Source of the DNA: Patagioenas fasciata
Lineage: Eukaryota > Chordata > Aves > Columbiformes > Columbidae
Assembly (NCBI RefSeq): GCF_037038585.1
Contig: NC_092525.1
Location: forward strand, 30,840,367-30,904,366
Length of the DNA stretch: 64,000 nucleotides
Direction of reading: 5' to 3'
Shown: in pieces, positions 25,954-38,453 of the stretch
Position numbering within the stretch: the stretch's first letter is position 1
Layout of the letters: every line of letters begins with the position of its first letter
Notes under the pieces: generated by a model
The model's input: the letters and a program-made list of their open reading frames with translations, nothing else
Databases searched by the model: none
What the model was told of the DNA's origin: nothing
Position numbers and translations under genes: made by a program

Positions 25954-26593
25954 ATCTTAAAACTGTACTGACAAGCTCATACCAGTATACTCCAGTCCAT
26001 GAGTTACTGGAGGTCAATAAGAGACATTGCAGAAGCTGTAAAGCCCATGTTACCCTACTACGGCTTGTAAACATCTCTCCTTTGGTGTGTTCATACCAGC
26101 TGTCTGGACTAGCAGACAGAAAGCCTGGTTACCAAACAGATCCCTTCCCTCTCTGCCCAGATTCATCAGATCATTTGAACCCTACACTGCTGCATTCCCA
26201 CCACCGATGTCGCTACGTGCTTTGCACTCTGTTGCAAGTACAGGGTGGGAAAATCTAACTCAACCAAGTGCCAGGCAGGGATTTGTTAAATCGGTATTTT
26301 TAGCAGAAAGCAGTGATTTGTTTCAGCACCCAGTCACGAAATAACGTGGTCGCATCATACACAGACTATTGTTTACCCAGAAGTGCTGCATCCTTGGTAA
26401 AGCTTTCTGAAAGAGAAACAGCTCCACCCATGGCATCATCCAGCTGCCTCCTGAGCAGCCTTTAGACTACATTTCATTTTAGCTGAAGTGTCATCTTCTG
26501 TTGGCAAGAACCACTATGGAAAGAATTAAAAAGATCTTATGATTTTTTTCTAATGATTCAGAGTTGATATTAAAAACCCCAGTAGTATTAAAA

Positions 26594-26617
26594 TCACTGT
26601 AGCTTTCACTGTAGCTT
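26594..26617 (+). repeat. Perfect 12-base tandem duplication
   Basis: The word tcactgtagctt occurs twice back to back (26594-26605 and 26606-26617) without mismatch, so the duplication is either recent or constrained. Confidence 0.8.
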
Positions 26618-29600
26618 TTGCAGTACACGTATGTGTGTGGGTTAGAACAAGACATTTCTAAACAGTACCTGTATCTAATGCATGCCAGTTTGATATATGT
26701 TTTCTGTTAGTTTTAATTTAGGTTATTTAACCTTTAAAAGTTCAGAACTTGCTTTATAGGAATTTTATGAAAACTCAAGTAACCCAGTTACACATCTGTA
26801 AAATAATTCAGTGCTAAATGGAAGATTTCACAACTCTTTTCTAGTATCTGTAAGAGATACCAGCAGAATAGAGAACTACGGGAAAGGCTCTCCATGTGCT
26901 TCCATTAGAGATCTCAGACAAGTTTGTTTTGATGTCAGTGGTGAAGGGTTTCATTTTAGAGGCCTCCTATGTGGAAATGTATGTTTTGCACACTGCACCA
27001 CTGAAAAGAAGTGGATAAATAGTGCAGTAAATACATGCGTGCAATTAGACAAAATAGGTTCTATTAGTGCTTTCTGCAAGGCAAAAGGAAACCTTTGCAA
27101 TATATTCATTGTTTGCTGATCAAATACTAAAGGGAAACCTTTTGTGGTTGACTGTGGTTTCCTGGAATTGGGGAAGGAGAACAGCCCTGCCGAGGCAACT
27201 GCGCGCAGGGAGACACTGTGTCCTGCACAGGGGCTGGAAGCACCACTGCATGGCTCTCTCAGATGGAAACCCTAATGGGACATGTTTAAAACCTTCATCC
27301 CAAAAGGCAACTAGATAAGAGGTGTGGCTTAATTTATGCATAACTCAAGGGTTTGAACCACGAATTTAAAACACAGAGGTTCTACTTCATACAAAGATTA
27401 CTGTTTCTGTTTGATGGCAGGAATATCCACACAAAAGCAGATCAGACCACAGTTAGAGCAGATCTTGATGAATTACAGAAGATTTTATGACATCTTTTTA
27501 ATCTGTTTTTTTACTTCTAAAGAACTTTCTGGTGTGCCAAGTACAAGTCAAATATTATCTATTAAACAAAAGGGAGAATATTTTGGCTAACAGTCTTTTA
27601 CTCTCTTTTTGAGTGTCAGCACATGTACCCCTGGCAGATGCCATAAATGCAAGAGCTACCAGATGGTTGTGTAACAGCGATGCCCAAAATACATTCTAAA
27701 AGTTAAAGATTCACAACAGAAGACAACCAGTGGGTAGCTAAGAGACATGAACATCTACTCTCAGTCACCACTTCCATTAGGTGGACAGAGCCATTTAAAA
27801 CCGTGCCAAGATTGTTACTAGAAAGAGAGCAGAGCACAGCCTGCCATGGTATGATGTGACACTACGCATAGCAGCACACTGCAGATACAGCTTGAAATTT
27901 ATATCTTTTAGAGGAGCCGATTTTAAAATCAAGGTAATGGAAATGAATAGAAAATACCGCGAATAATTTTCTTGCAGCATTTGCCTTTGGGAATCCTTTA
28001 TCTGCACACACAATGCTCATTTGGGTTTTGAAACTTCAACACAGGGCTTTTCTTTATTCTTAATTAGGCATTTTACATATCCCCTCTTCCAAACCTATGC
28101 TCAAGTTCTTTTATGGTTAAGGTTTTTTAGTTTTATTGGGGTTTTTTTTCTATGTTCAGTAAGTTTCCCACTTAAAAGCAGTGTTACAAGAACTGTTCTC
28201 AGTCACAGGTGTGCAATTCAGTCATCAGGGATACATAGATAACAAACTATCCGGTTTCAAATTTTTCCCCATCTAGCTCATAGCTGCTGTACAACACCTT
28301 GCCGAGCAATGGTATTTTTATGAAACCTTAACTCCCATCAATAGTACATCATTGATTTAGGAGACGCGCTCTAAGTCAATATTTCTATTCTGAATTTCTG
28401 AGGAAAAAAAAAAAACACAACAAAAACATATACAGTAACACGAAGCATTCTCTGTGTGAGGGCAGCAGTATACGAGTTACAGTCAGACATCACAGCATTT
28501 ACATAAAAATACAGAATTTACTTTAAGAGGTGCCAACAGCAGAGTACTGAGCGCTGAGCATGGCAAGGATATCGTGTGTGTGTGTGAATAGGATAGTACT
28601 CAATGCTGAAGCCGTTCAAGGGCACAGTGCAGAAGCACGTGTTTACAAGAGGATCTCAGGCTTGCAAACAGCAGGGCTTTAGGCAGGTGGAGAAGAGTTC
28701 ACGTTCCTGAGAAGGGAAAGCAGCACAAAATGTCCTGCTTCTTTGCAGAGAGTCACTCCACTTGCGGCTATCTAAAATTAGAGATACAGCCATTGTGCCA
28801 ACGGATAATCAGGGCTAAGAGCTTTTTTAGGGCATCTCTTGACAGCATGAGGGCTGGTACAATTTGACATGTCAGTTTAGCTGCACTGAAAAACTGAAAA
28901 GGCCAAATTATGGTTCTATTTTTCTCTGTGTTTCATTACAAAGATACTAACAGTATCAACAGGATTAATTTGATGGTAGGATTAAAGAGGTGTTAACAGT
29001 TTCTAATGAGATCAGTCATATTCTGAAAAAAAAAATTGAAACTTTATCAGAAGGGAATCAGGAAAGTGAGTTGAGAACAGGTTTAATGCAAGTGCAAAAT
29101 CTGCTGTCCATAAAAGATTTCTTGCAGAGTTTATTAATTCACTTTAATCTCCACATAGTAGAGTCTGGAAGTCCATTAAGGAGAAAGCTATAGTATTGCA
29201 GTTTTGAAATTAGATGGCACCACAGTAATTAACATTCCTGCATCAGTATCTGAGGGGACAGCTTTCAGTCATCCTGCATTTCCAAGGGCATGGGATGCTG
29301 ATAGAGCAAGGGCAGAAATGAGCTCACTGAAGCAGCATCCCTGATAAGGGCAGGTATCTGCTGGAGTCCTCAAAAGGGGCCCAGCGCTGCTACATAGCAG
29401 AGTTTTGGCTTGCTTCAATTCACTGGAAACAGCTCTGCTTCCACTGTGCTATCCAAGACACTGTATCCCGTAAGTTAAATGGATGATCAAGTGGGACACA
29501 CCACGGTAAAGCAGTTGCAAAGTAATATATAATCAGTACTATACAGGATATGGCAACGATAAGCATCATATGAAGAATAACACAGAAATCCCAAAGAACC

Positions 29601-31976
29601 AAGGCTGTATAACCAAGGATCAATAAATAACAGGAAAAATACTAGTTGGCAAGCATGCCTGATAAAGCATAACTTAATCATTAAACACTACAAATTATTC
29701 AACAACTTTCAATATTTAATTACATAAGGTATTCCTACAAAAATCCATGCCTTTGCAGTCCAAGTTCAAATATAATGTGGGCAAAGCATTCTAGTAATGC
29801 AGCAACTAACCAAAAAAAAATTACATTAACACACACACAAAAGTAATTATAAACCAGAGCAAAATTTTTTGTGCTCTAGAGCAGTAATTTTTCCTTTCTC
29901 AGCTCAAGATGGGGTTTGCTGTCCATGTTATCACGAACACACTAATTCAAAGTTTCACAAATGTTGATTCAAATTTCAAACAGGCATCCCATTCCCCATG
30001 ATTTCAGAGGATTAAAACATCCCCAGATTCACTTTACTACCCCCCCTCCACTCTGAGGAACCTCAGAGGACTCTGTAATAGAGATAACAGGTTGCCCAGT
30101 CCCCTCTCCCTTTGCAAACAGATGAGTATGATTATGCAGACTGCTCTTTTTGCTGCTATGACTAGTTTAGACTCTGCAAATTGACTTCTAAATTTGAAGT
30201 TGGACTGAGAACTGCCATTTTGAGTAGGATCCCACACAGTACTCAATTGCCTGTCCCACTCACCAAGCATGTGCTCATGTGTCCTACAGGATAACAGAGC
30301 CTGGTAGACCAACATGTTCCAGATACACTGTCCAAATATACTGACTCAACCGCACTGCAGCCACCCCATCCTTATTTGCAATCACTATTTCTGAAAGAAG
30401 TTTGATTGCTATTGACAAATGCCATGGGAGATACTGCATCAACTTCTTTCTCTGCCTACAAGAACAAAAATAAGCCCAAGGAAGCTGTGCAATGAGACGA
30501 GAATGCACCCAGCAGCAAATGCCATTTTCTGACCAGCACCAGAGCTCCTTTTTTCTCCAGTCCCATAGCATTATCTGACTTAGCTGCAACTGTACCTCTC
30601 CATTTCTTTCTTTGAATCATTTTAATGCTGTATTCCTTTCTAACTTTCTTGGGTGACACCTTCTTACTGATTAGGAAAGCTCAAGCCTGATCAAGGCAAA
30701 CAGGATTATTCAAGATAATTAACATTTCTATAGGGCACTGACAATTACACACAGATTTGAAACCCAGAATACAAAAGAGCAACACCAATTACAATTCTAG
30801 GAGGATTCTCATTCATTATCATGTTTACTTGCAAACACAAAATTAGTGATGCCTGGATTAAGATTAGAAACAACATAAACTGCTATCACAGATAAAATCT
30901 TTCCAAGTATATTTCACACATAGCACACTCAGTATCTCTTAAGATATGAAAAATGATAGTATCAAAGATATTGTGACAGAATTTTTTTCTTAAGAGTAGA
31001 AATATAGCTATACAGAATAGAGAAAATGGCTTATGATAATTTATTTAGATTTCTTGCTAGCAATATGCTTTTTAAAAAGAGGCATAACAAGCTGTAAAAC
31101 AAGGTAAAATATTTGAATTAAACTTCGAAGTTCAACTATATAATTCAGAATCTTCTTTTTTTAACAAAAAAAGATGACAAAAGGGTTATGAGCAGAGTTC
31201 CTCATGTTTCATAAATCTGTATTTGAATGGTAAAATTTACCTTAGTTATTAGAAATCAATTTAAAAGATCATTTTGCTGTATGCCAGAGGTTACAGGAAG
31301 AACCCATTGTACCAAAGACATCAAAGTTGTACTTTCCCCCTACAAAGACAGTACTATTTCCCTGGTCAAAACCCTGAAGGTGATTGTAAGCAAGAAGAAA
31401 AAACCTAGCAATAATTAGCAGCATTCAGTAAGTCAGAAACAACAAATAAGGAGCCAAGTGAAGCTGGGGTTTCCAAAAGGCACATATGGCTGCTTTCCTC
31501 TGACAAAAGGCCCCACAAGCAGAAGACAGTAACTGTGAGCAGCTGAACACCCACCACCCTCAGCTTTACCACCTGACAGAGGAACAGATCTCAGGGACCT
31601 AATTAATACACGTGGTAGGAAATACATTTAAAAATAGGGGGTTTAATTGAAATCTGTTCATTCACCCCGTGGAAGATAGTGTGTATTTTTCTTTAAATAC
31701 AGGTCAACAACCTCCCAGGCTATGACCACCCAACTCCCAGTGTCCAGGAGGACCTACTCACGTGCTCCAAAACGGCTCTTGCACCCTGGATTCATTCCTG
31801 ATCGCTGCAGACTCCTGTCCTGCCTGGCTTTACTTCACCAATGACCTAGTCTGAAAACAAATACATCCAAATGCCTTTCTTCAAAGTCTTTCTTCATTTG
31901 ATAAATTCATCCACAGTAGAAGATATAGCTCTTTGGAGGACTGGGAATGTGATGTCCTTGCATTGACAGTATTTGT

Positions 31977-32002
31977 GGGGGTGGGGAGAGGGGGACAATG
32001 GG
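31977..32002 (+). promoter_or_regulatory. G-quadruplex motif
   Basis: Four G runs of five, four, five and three bases are separated by loops of one, three and five bases. This meets the usual rule for an intramolecular G-quadruplex on the plus strand. The surrounding DNA is AT-rich, so the motif stands out. Such motifs are known to occur at promoters, replication origins and transcript ends; no adjacent gene is visible to choose between these. Confidence 0.6.
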
Positions 32003-32986
32003 AGTGCATTATTTCTTTTTTCCTCAGCCTGTTTTTTGTCTGTGCAGATGGAAAGGTGCTTGCCTCCTGCTCTGAGCCCCTGCAAAACCAACAACACTGA
32101 GTCTCAAGCCTTTGCTAGGGTTCTTTGGTTTTCCTGTTGCTACCACATTAGTAATAATTCCTGCATTGCTGAATTACACCAAACATCATAGGAGTGTGAC
32201 ACACAGTAAAGGCAATAAAGAGTCTCTGGACATAAACTGTACTGTGGTTTGTCAGGCTCACAGAGACTGTCCCAGAGCCCGGGGCGAGTGGCTGCCCCAG
32301 GGCTGCAGCCCCCAAAAGCTGGTGAGGAGGCTGTAGGCAACTTTGGGAGGTCTGGTTTTAGAATATGATTTTAAATCAATTTCTCCCCCAATTTTGGGAC
32401 AGCTATGGAAGAGTAACAGAACCTGTACACCAGACTCATTTTTGAAGAGGAAGTGAAAAAAAACAACTTAATATTTTGATTCCAGACCTAAATTTAGACC
32501 ATAACAATTTAAGTGAATTCTCAAAGTAACAAACCAAGTTCTTTCTCACCTCTTCTTGTTTACAGTCTCATAAACTGGGATCCCACACTACCAGTGTCAC
32601 ATAGGATGTCATTTTTTCTCTTGGCAAGTAAACACATGTGAAAGAAAAGCGTTGCATTTATAATGATAGCGACAGAACTTGCTAACATAGTTTTTACCAG
32701 GTTTCAAAGGGACCACTTCAGCTTTCTGATGTACAGTGTGATGTCTCTTAGATTCTCATTTTTTCTACCCTGCTGAGCACAGTTTAAAACACAGAAGCAG
32801 CATAATTCAATATTAGACTATTTTACAGAACCACATGAGTTCAAAACGGAAAAAATAACATTAAAAGCAATGAAATCAATCCAATGAATTATCTGAAAAC
32901 AAAATTAGAGTACAAATAAAACAAAAGTAGGCCCTGAAATAGAAAGACTGTCTCTTCTCTTCTTCTCGGGGCAGATTTCTTTTAGT
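32003..32986. other. Non-coding segment
   Basis: A short GC-rich patch is at 32240-32330, and AT-rich DNA follows. A pyrimidine-rich run with two AG dinucleotides (32951-32985) ends the stretch and resembles a splice acceptor just ahead of the small open frame at 32987. Confidence 0.6.
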
Positions 32987-33085
32987 ATGGCTTCAGTCAC
33001 TCACCCTGACATCTCCTTGGACTCCCCGGAGCCCCTCGCCAGCCTGGTCCAGGATGGAGCAGTGAAGCTGGAAGACGTTTCTTAG
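32987..33085 (-). repeat. Probable CR1 LINE 3'-end scrap, minus strand, mimicking a 32-codon ORF
   Basis: Read on the minus strand, the block shows the order of words seen in the avian CR1 3' region: agctt, a GCtCCATCCtGGA block, ccaggctgg, a ggggct word, then gagatgtc. A gap of about ten bases falls where CR1 has its TTCAAGG word. On the plus strand the same bases form ATG plus 31 codons and a TAG stop (32987-33085) with high GC at third positions, preceded by a pyrimidine tract and AG. That coding look is most simply a side effect of GC-rich CR1 sequence. A genuine terminal exon or micropeptide is not excluded, but there is no AATAAA signal close downstream. Confidence 0.45.
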
Positions 33086-33414
33086 CATTTACTTAGCAGG
33101 AAACAAGGGAAAATAGCCATGCTTTTAAAGCACAGATTACCTGTGCATTTTGTGAGGATTTTCTTAATCTTTGCTTTAGCATGTAATTAATTTCCAAGTT
33201 TGTCTGTTTGTTGGGGTTATTTTGTTTGGTTTTTAATCTCAAAAACACATTCCATCAGGACTTTTATACATTAGTTCTCATTCGTGATTCTCCCAGACTT
33301 TAGTCTTTCTCCTCTCCAGCACACTGCTAGCACCAGGCTGCTGCTCGCCTCCTGCTCCTAACTCAGATTTGAAATAGTTTTGCCTTTTCTCCTCAGATGT
33401 CTACAACGACTGAC
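33086..33414. other. Non-coding segment
   Basis: AT-rich at first, then pyrimidine-rich from about 33290. No feature is recognised. Confidence 0.6.
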
Positions 33415-33705
33415 AGTCAATAACTGTTCTGCTCCTGCGGCAGCAGGCAGGGAGATGCAGGGCTGCTGCCGAGTACCAGACCTGGAATTTCACTCAAAAC
33501 CCAGCACCAGGAACAGTTAAAACCAGACCCTGAAGACAAGCAGCAAGGGGTGTCTGTCAGCAGATATCCGTGTTTGAAAGCGAGAGCCCACAGCGTAAAT
33601 CTGGGGAGCTCTTTCTGGCACATAAGGGAACTTCGAAGGTTTTTGCCCTTCGCCGGGGTGCACACCCGGGGTTGGGAGTGGGGGTGGAAAATGAGTCAGG
33701 AATAA
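33415..33705 (+). promoter_or_regulatory. CpG-retaining islet with hairpin, G-rich tract and AP-1 site
   Basis: About seven CpG dinucleotides fall within roughly 115 bases (33568-33670), against near absence in the flanks. In order come a 6-bp hairpin (cgaagg with ccttcg, 33634-33652), a five-pair palindrome gggtgcacaccc (33656-33667), four G runs spread over 33655-33684 with loops of nine, two and three bases, and a consensus AP-1 word tgagtca near 33694-33700. CpG retention, a potential G-quadruplex and an AP-1 site together suggest a cryptic promoter or enhancer. An LTR fragment is another possible source, but I recognise no family. Frames of 60-82 codons here conflict between strands. Confidence 0.35.
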
Positions 33706-35329
33706 ATCAGCAAAGTGTAATAGCAAAAGATAGAGTTTGTCAAAGAAAATGAAAGAAAAATTAGAAAAGGAGTTATATTTAAAGGCAGCCCTAAAGAGAG
33801 AAAATTTCTGTTTCTTGCAAGAGGAATGAAAGATTATTGCTCTTACATGACAAGAATAGCACTTTTAACAATCCCTTTGCAATAATAGCAGCTAAATTCT
33901 CACAGGATTCAATGTTTATGCTCACAAAAATCAATTTTTCCCTTTTATTAAAAAAATATGTACAGTAAATTACCGCTACACTTTGATTTACTGTTCCATT
34001 CATAATCTGCTGATGATTAAGCTTCTCAAAAACAATCCACTAGCCTTTCTAAGTGATATCAAGTTGTTTGTTTTTAATCTGCTGAACATCATCCTGTAGG
34101 CAGATGCATTATTGAAGAATTACATTTTAATTTATTTTCATGCAGTGCCTGTGATGGGCATTTGGATTAACAGAGTACGATAATGCTTCTTTATGCCTGT
34201 ATCTATTCAAATCAGAAATTACCTGCATACACCGTCTCTGATGGTGGTCAAAAATTGTACAAAGAACTGAGAATAGTACTACTTAATATCACACAGCCCT
34301 GCTGCTCATCACTGACTCTTTTTCTGTTCTAATGCTTTTGTCATGTATATGAAAGTCATTATGTAGTTTAGAAAACAGGAGATGAAGTGAAAGAGGAAGA
34401 TCAGGGACCTGAGATGCATTAATATTCTACCAGCGTCAAAGATATTTCCCTCGAGGGGCTCCTACAGGCCACACTGTTATTACAGTGCCTATCCATTATC
34501 TTGTGCTGTACTTGGTATTAAGACAATAATGAAGAGAATAGGATTATGTGCAGATGATAGGAAATGCGAAGGCAATTCAGCAAGATAGGAAATGAATGGA
34601 GACATGATTCTTTCATCGAAGCTGGGGATGGTTTAGCATAGGGTAAGGGAGAAGATAAATGAAGCAAAATGAAATCTTTACAGGTTAGCTGGGGTAAAAT
34701 GAGTGTTTACATAGTATCCGATGAGTTTAACCTTTTTGATACATAAGACCACAGCATCTTTCTTTAAGGCACCAGTGCATATCCCTTTAGAGGTCTAGTT
34801 TGATCTAAAAACTTACTCAACACACAAGGGGATGTGATCAGTGCTAATTTCGTAGAGATGGTCTTATGTAGCGGATAGGCCTTTAATTCACTCCAGGAAA
34901 GGGAAAATTCTGATCACCACTCCAGATTTATGCATTTCAGCTGCAGGCTAGAGAAACTGCATCCTTCCCACTAAACAAATTGACAGAAAATGAAAAGCAA
35001 TAAAGAAAGATTAAGCATAAGTAAAACACTGATTCCACATTGAAGTGCTCACGTTCTTTTTTAGTATCACACACCTTTTAGTTCCACAAGCATGAGCTTG
35101 TGGCTGATAACAAGTAACAAAAGCTAATAATTTTAGGAGGCCAGCAATGCATTGTGATAGTGATGAACAAAGACAGGAACAGATTGTGTCATTTACAGAC
35201 ATTTCTCTGGCTTATGTCTGTCATATTTTTTAATTAGGATAAATCACACACGTATTTGCGATAATAGCACAATGCCAGAGGAGATCATTTTTGCTCCCTA
35301 AAGTACAACTGTAATTTTATTCTTTTAAG
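33706..35329. other. Non-coding AT-rich segment, part enhancer-like
   Basis: No gene is supported. The stretch 34040-34215 is AT-rich but not repetitive, with many TAAT/ATTA words, a texture seen in conserved non-coding elements. No repeats are recognised. Confidence 0.55.
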
Positions 35330-36540
35330 CAATGCTTGAAGACCTTCCTTTGGTCAGGTTGCAACCCAACAAAGTAGATCAGCAGCACAATGCATCCAAA
35401 CAAAAGCAGACGTCAAAGAGGCATGAGGGTAACTCCAGCACAAACCTTGCAGGACACTTGCTGCCCTTGCACTGGATGGTGGGAACAGCAATGGTTTGCA
35501 GCACAGCTGTTAACACACACTCTACAGCACCAAAATACCACTCTGCACACTCCAAGTCAGACCTGGCATCCTCACTGACTGCCCAGTGACGAATCGTGCC
35601 GGTACGCAGAGCAGAGCTCCCAGCACAGAGAACCGTGCTGCTGGTGGTGCTGCCGGCGCTCACTCCCAGCGCAGCCCCATGCTGCTCTCTGCTGCTCTCT
35701 TCCTCTCACCCGCCTCTGGCGACACACTTCTCTGCTCCTCCCGCGTCTCAGGCCCTGCTCTCTGTCCATAGTGGCTTAAATATTGGCTTGTCTTGGTCGC
35801 TGCTGCTGGCTAAGCCACGTGGTGTATTGATCCTGGCTGCTGTTTCTGCTCTGTACCCAATCTCCCTCCCAGCTCTGCAGCTGTCCCTACCAGCAATTGC
35901 TGCCTGCCAGCCACCAGCTCTTAGACCCAGCCTAGTCACACAGCAAGGCTTTCCCCTGCTCCCCACAAACACCCTCACCCTTCTGGGAACCCTGTCACAA
36001 CAAGATCTTTCTTCACCTGAGAGGTCTCCTGTATTTAAAGTTTGCAGGTCTGAGCAAATGAGAATTAGCATTATACCCCAGAAACTGCATGTCTATATGT
36101 GGCACTGCCTGCATTATGCTAGCCACTGTCCGGGCAATGGTTGGACACTTAGCTTTAAAAAAGCTGACTTCTTTCCATCACATCCTGCACTACTTTATAG
36201 CATGTTCTACAAGGGGAAAAAGCCATCTGTACAGGGATGGTGGGACCAGGTGCTTGTGACAGTCCCTGCACAGGCAGTGGCAGGGCTGAGGGAGAAGAGC
36301 AAAGTACATCTCAGAGCTAAAAGCAGAAACTGCAGCAGCCCAGTATGACTGGAGCACACCTGACACAAAACCCTGCTCTCCAATTCAGCCAGGCTGGGGC
36401 AGGGGGCTGCCTGTGCCCCCTGCCAGCTGCACCGAGACCTGGCACTGAATCTGCTTGAGCCTCCTGGCCCCAGAGTGCAGAAAGCCAGGTAGGGAGCTGC
36501 TGTGCAGACCATGGGAGGAGGAAGGCTGGAAAATATGAAG
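35330..36540. other. Largest GC-rich islet, with the longest ORF in the window (not called as a gene)
   Basis: From about 35580 to 36540 GC content rises and stops become rare. A 250-codon plus-strand frame runs from 35596 to 36348, rich in Ser, Leu, Pro and Ala, with no domain, signal peptide or family I recognise. Minus-strand frames of 107, 101, 94 and 92 codons overlap it. The 10-base word gctgctctct is repeated in tandem at 35681-35700. The start codon has no visible upstream exon or promoter context. A chance frame in GC-rich, stop-poor DNA is the likeliest reading; a lineage-specific lncRNA or young gene is the alternative. Confidence 0.45.
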
Positions 36541-38453
36541 TTTCAATACTGATACAGAGAGGACTGGTAGCCCAGATGCATCCCACAAACACCAAATTGC
36601 TCAGAGCCCCACAGCAAGGAGCTGAAAGAGCGAAACTGCCAAGCCTTGAGCTAGGGAGTTGTCTTGTACTACTGACACCTTCCTTTACAGTTTTTTTCTC
36701 TTCCCCTGTGATCGATAGATGTAAAATTCAGTCCCTCTGTACCTGCGTTTCACCCCATATTACAGCACAGGCATACAGCACCAGCTGAACACAAAGCATC
36801 CTCACTGCACCTGGGAGCAAGGATGGGATTTCCCCATGCCCTAAATCAGCTTTTTGCATCAGCTTCAGGTGATGAGAAACCTTTCTGTGAGAACTGCAAA
36901 TCGGCAGACTTGGGGAATTAGGAACATACTTGTGAATTTTACATAACACACAGAAATGCACAGAGATGTTAAATAGCAACAGCACAGCTCGGTGTCAGGA
37001 TTGCCCCTTGTGCTGCACTGCTGGGGCTGCCTGCTCGCCCCCTCGCACCAGGCAACACCACACGCTCCAAAGATACTGCTAGAAAACCCACAAATAAAAC
37101 CTTCCACCAAAGAGCAGCTGTTCCAACTAGGTTTTGTGGGTCGCTGGTGACTTGAAGAGTGTTTGTAAATGTTTTAATACTGCTTAAATGGACATGTATT
37201 TATATAAATGTCTAATTATGTTTTGAATTAACTAAGTACGAGTCTAGACTGACACATAACACATGGGGGCAATGAGAAATAACGATGCATTAAATCCTTT
37301 TATCTTGTCACCTTTTAATCTTATGCAATGTTAACAGCTTTTATATTACCAGAAAGAGTTAACAAGAATGGCCAGTTTAATTAATCTGCTCTGCTTTACT
37401 TTGTACACTGCTGTTTCTTCCTCAGCTGAGTGCAGGCTGACTAACTCATTTGCACTAGAAATTACAAGTGGGTGAAACAAGTACCTCCATGAGTCATAAA
37501 CTTTACTAATCTTTTACATTAATATCTCTTGTCAGAAGTTAAATGCAACCAGTTGATGAAGTCACTTCCAGAAAATATGGATGGATTAAGCACTTTCCAA
37601 ATCACCAGTTTCAATACAATACAGTCTGACTGCTCTGAATGACCAACATAGTTGCTCTAGAATGGGGTTAGATCCACTGTTTTTGTTGTCTGCATCATAT
37701 TTTTTTGTCTGATTTAAGAAACAGCTTAAGTATTTTTCACCTGACAAGGCTGACTAGCTAGAAATAGTCAATGCAACTTACATAAGAGCAAAACTCCCAG
37801 AAATACTTCCACCTAAAGGCCAAAAGCTGTGCAAACAATACCACAGCCAACTTCCCATGAGTAAATTGTGCCCATGAACATAGATATGGCGGGTGTCCCG
37901 TGCCCTGCAATAAGCACAAATGCACAAAGGCAAAGCCACACTTTTCATAAATGGTGACCTTGGGGACAGCCATGGGCACAGCCCTGCCCTAATCCTCTGC
38001 CCTCGCCCCACTGTGGATGACACCTGTCCCCCCGTATGCCTCTGGCCTCTCTGGGGCATCACTGGCACCACCATGGTGAGACTCCTTCCTCACTTGGGCT
38101 TCCTGCCTCTGAACCAGACTCCTGTGTTCCTCATAGCCTCCCACTGAAATATGGCCAAAGCTTTCAAGTCCTTCCCTGCTGGGACTTCTGGGTGTACAGG
38201 CAGGACAGGGTCATTTAAACCAGCGTCAGACTGGAAAATCTTAGGAATCATTCTGCTTCCATTCTCAAGTCCAACGCATATTCAAATTGGGTGGAATGGG
38301 GTCAGAGAAGTTGTTTCATGATTAAATCTATAATTCAATGGCTACAATTTGCTTCTACAAGAAAAGCTCCAGGCTTGAGGAGGTTATTTTCTTGCTTGCT
38401 GCCCCCAAGGAACACATATGCAGGCTAGAGAGCCAAGGTTTATGGGGAGAAGC
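36541..38453. other. Non-coding segment, part enhancer-like
   Basis: Mixed composition, no gene. At 37135-37480 the DNA is AT-rich and non-repetitive, with ttaattaat at 37378-37386, two gttaac words and a perfect 10-base palindrome ctcagctgag (E-box core CAGCTG) at 37421-37430. It is a candidate conserved non-coding element. A C-rich patch lies at 37981-38035. Confidence 0.5.

Larger units (their letters stand above)
21536..31976. other. Non-coding segment, mostly AT-rich
   Basis: A GC-rich islet at 21660-22050 gives competing frames of 129, 110, 103 and 80 codons on both strands, none of which I recognise. The rest is plain: the 172-codon frame at 22787-23305 has no recognisable domain, a 12-A run lies at 28404-28415, and a short (GT)n tract lies at 28575-28586. 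Small tandem duplications at 25913-25953 and 26594-26617 are listed separately. No gene is supported. Confidence 0.6.
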
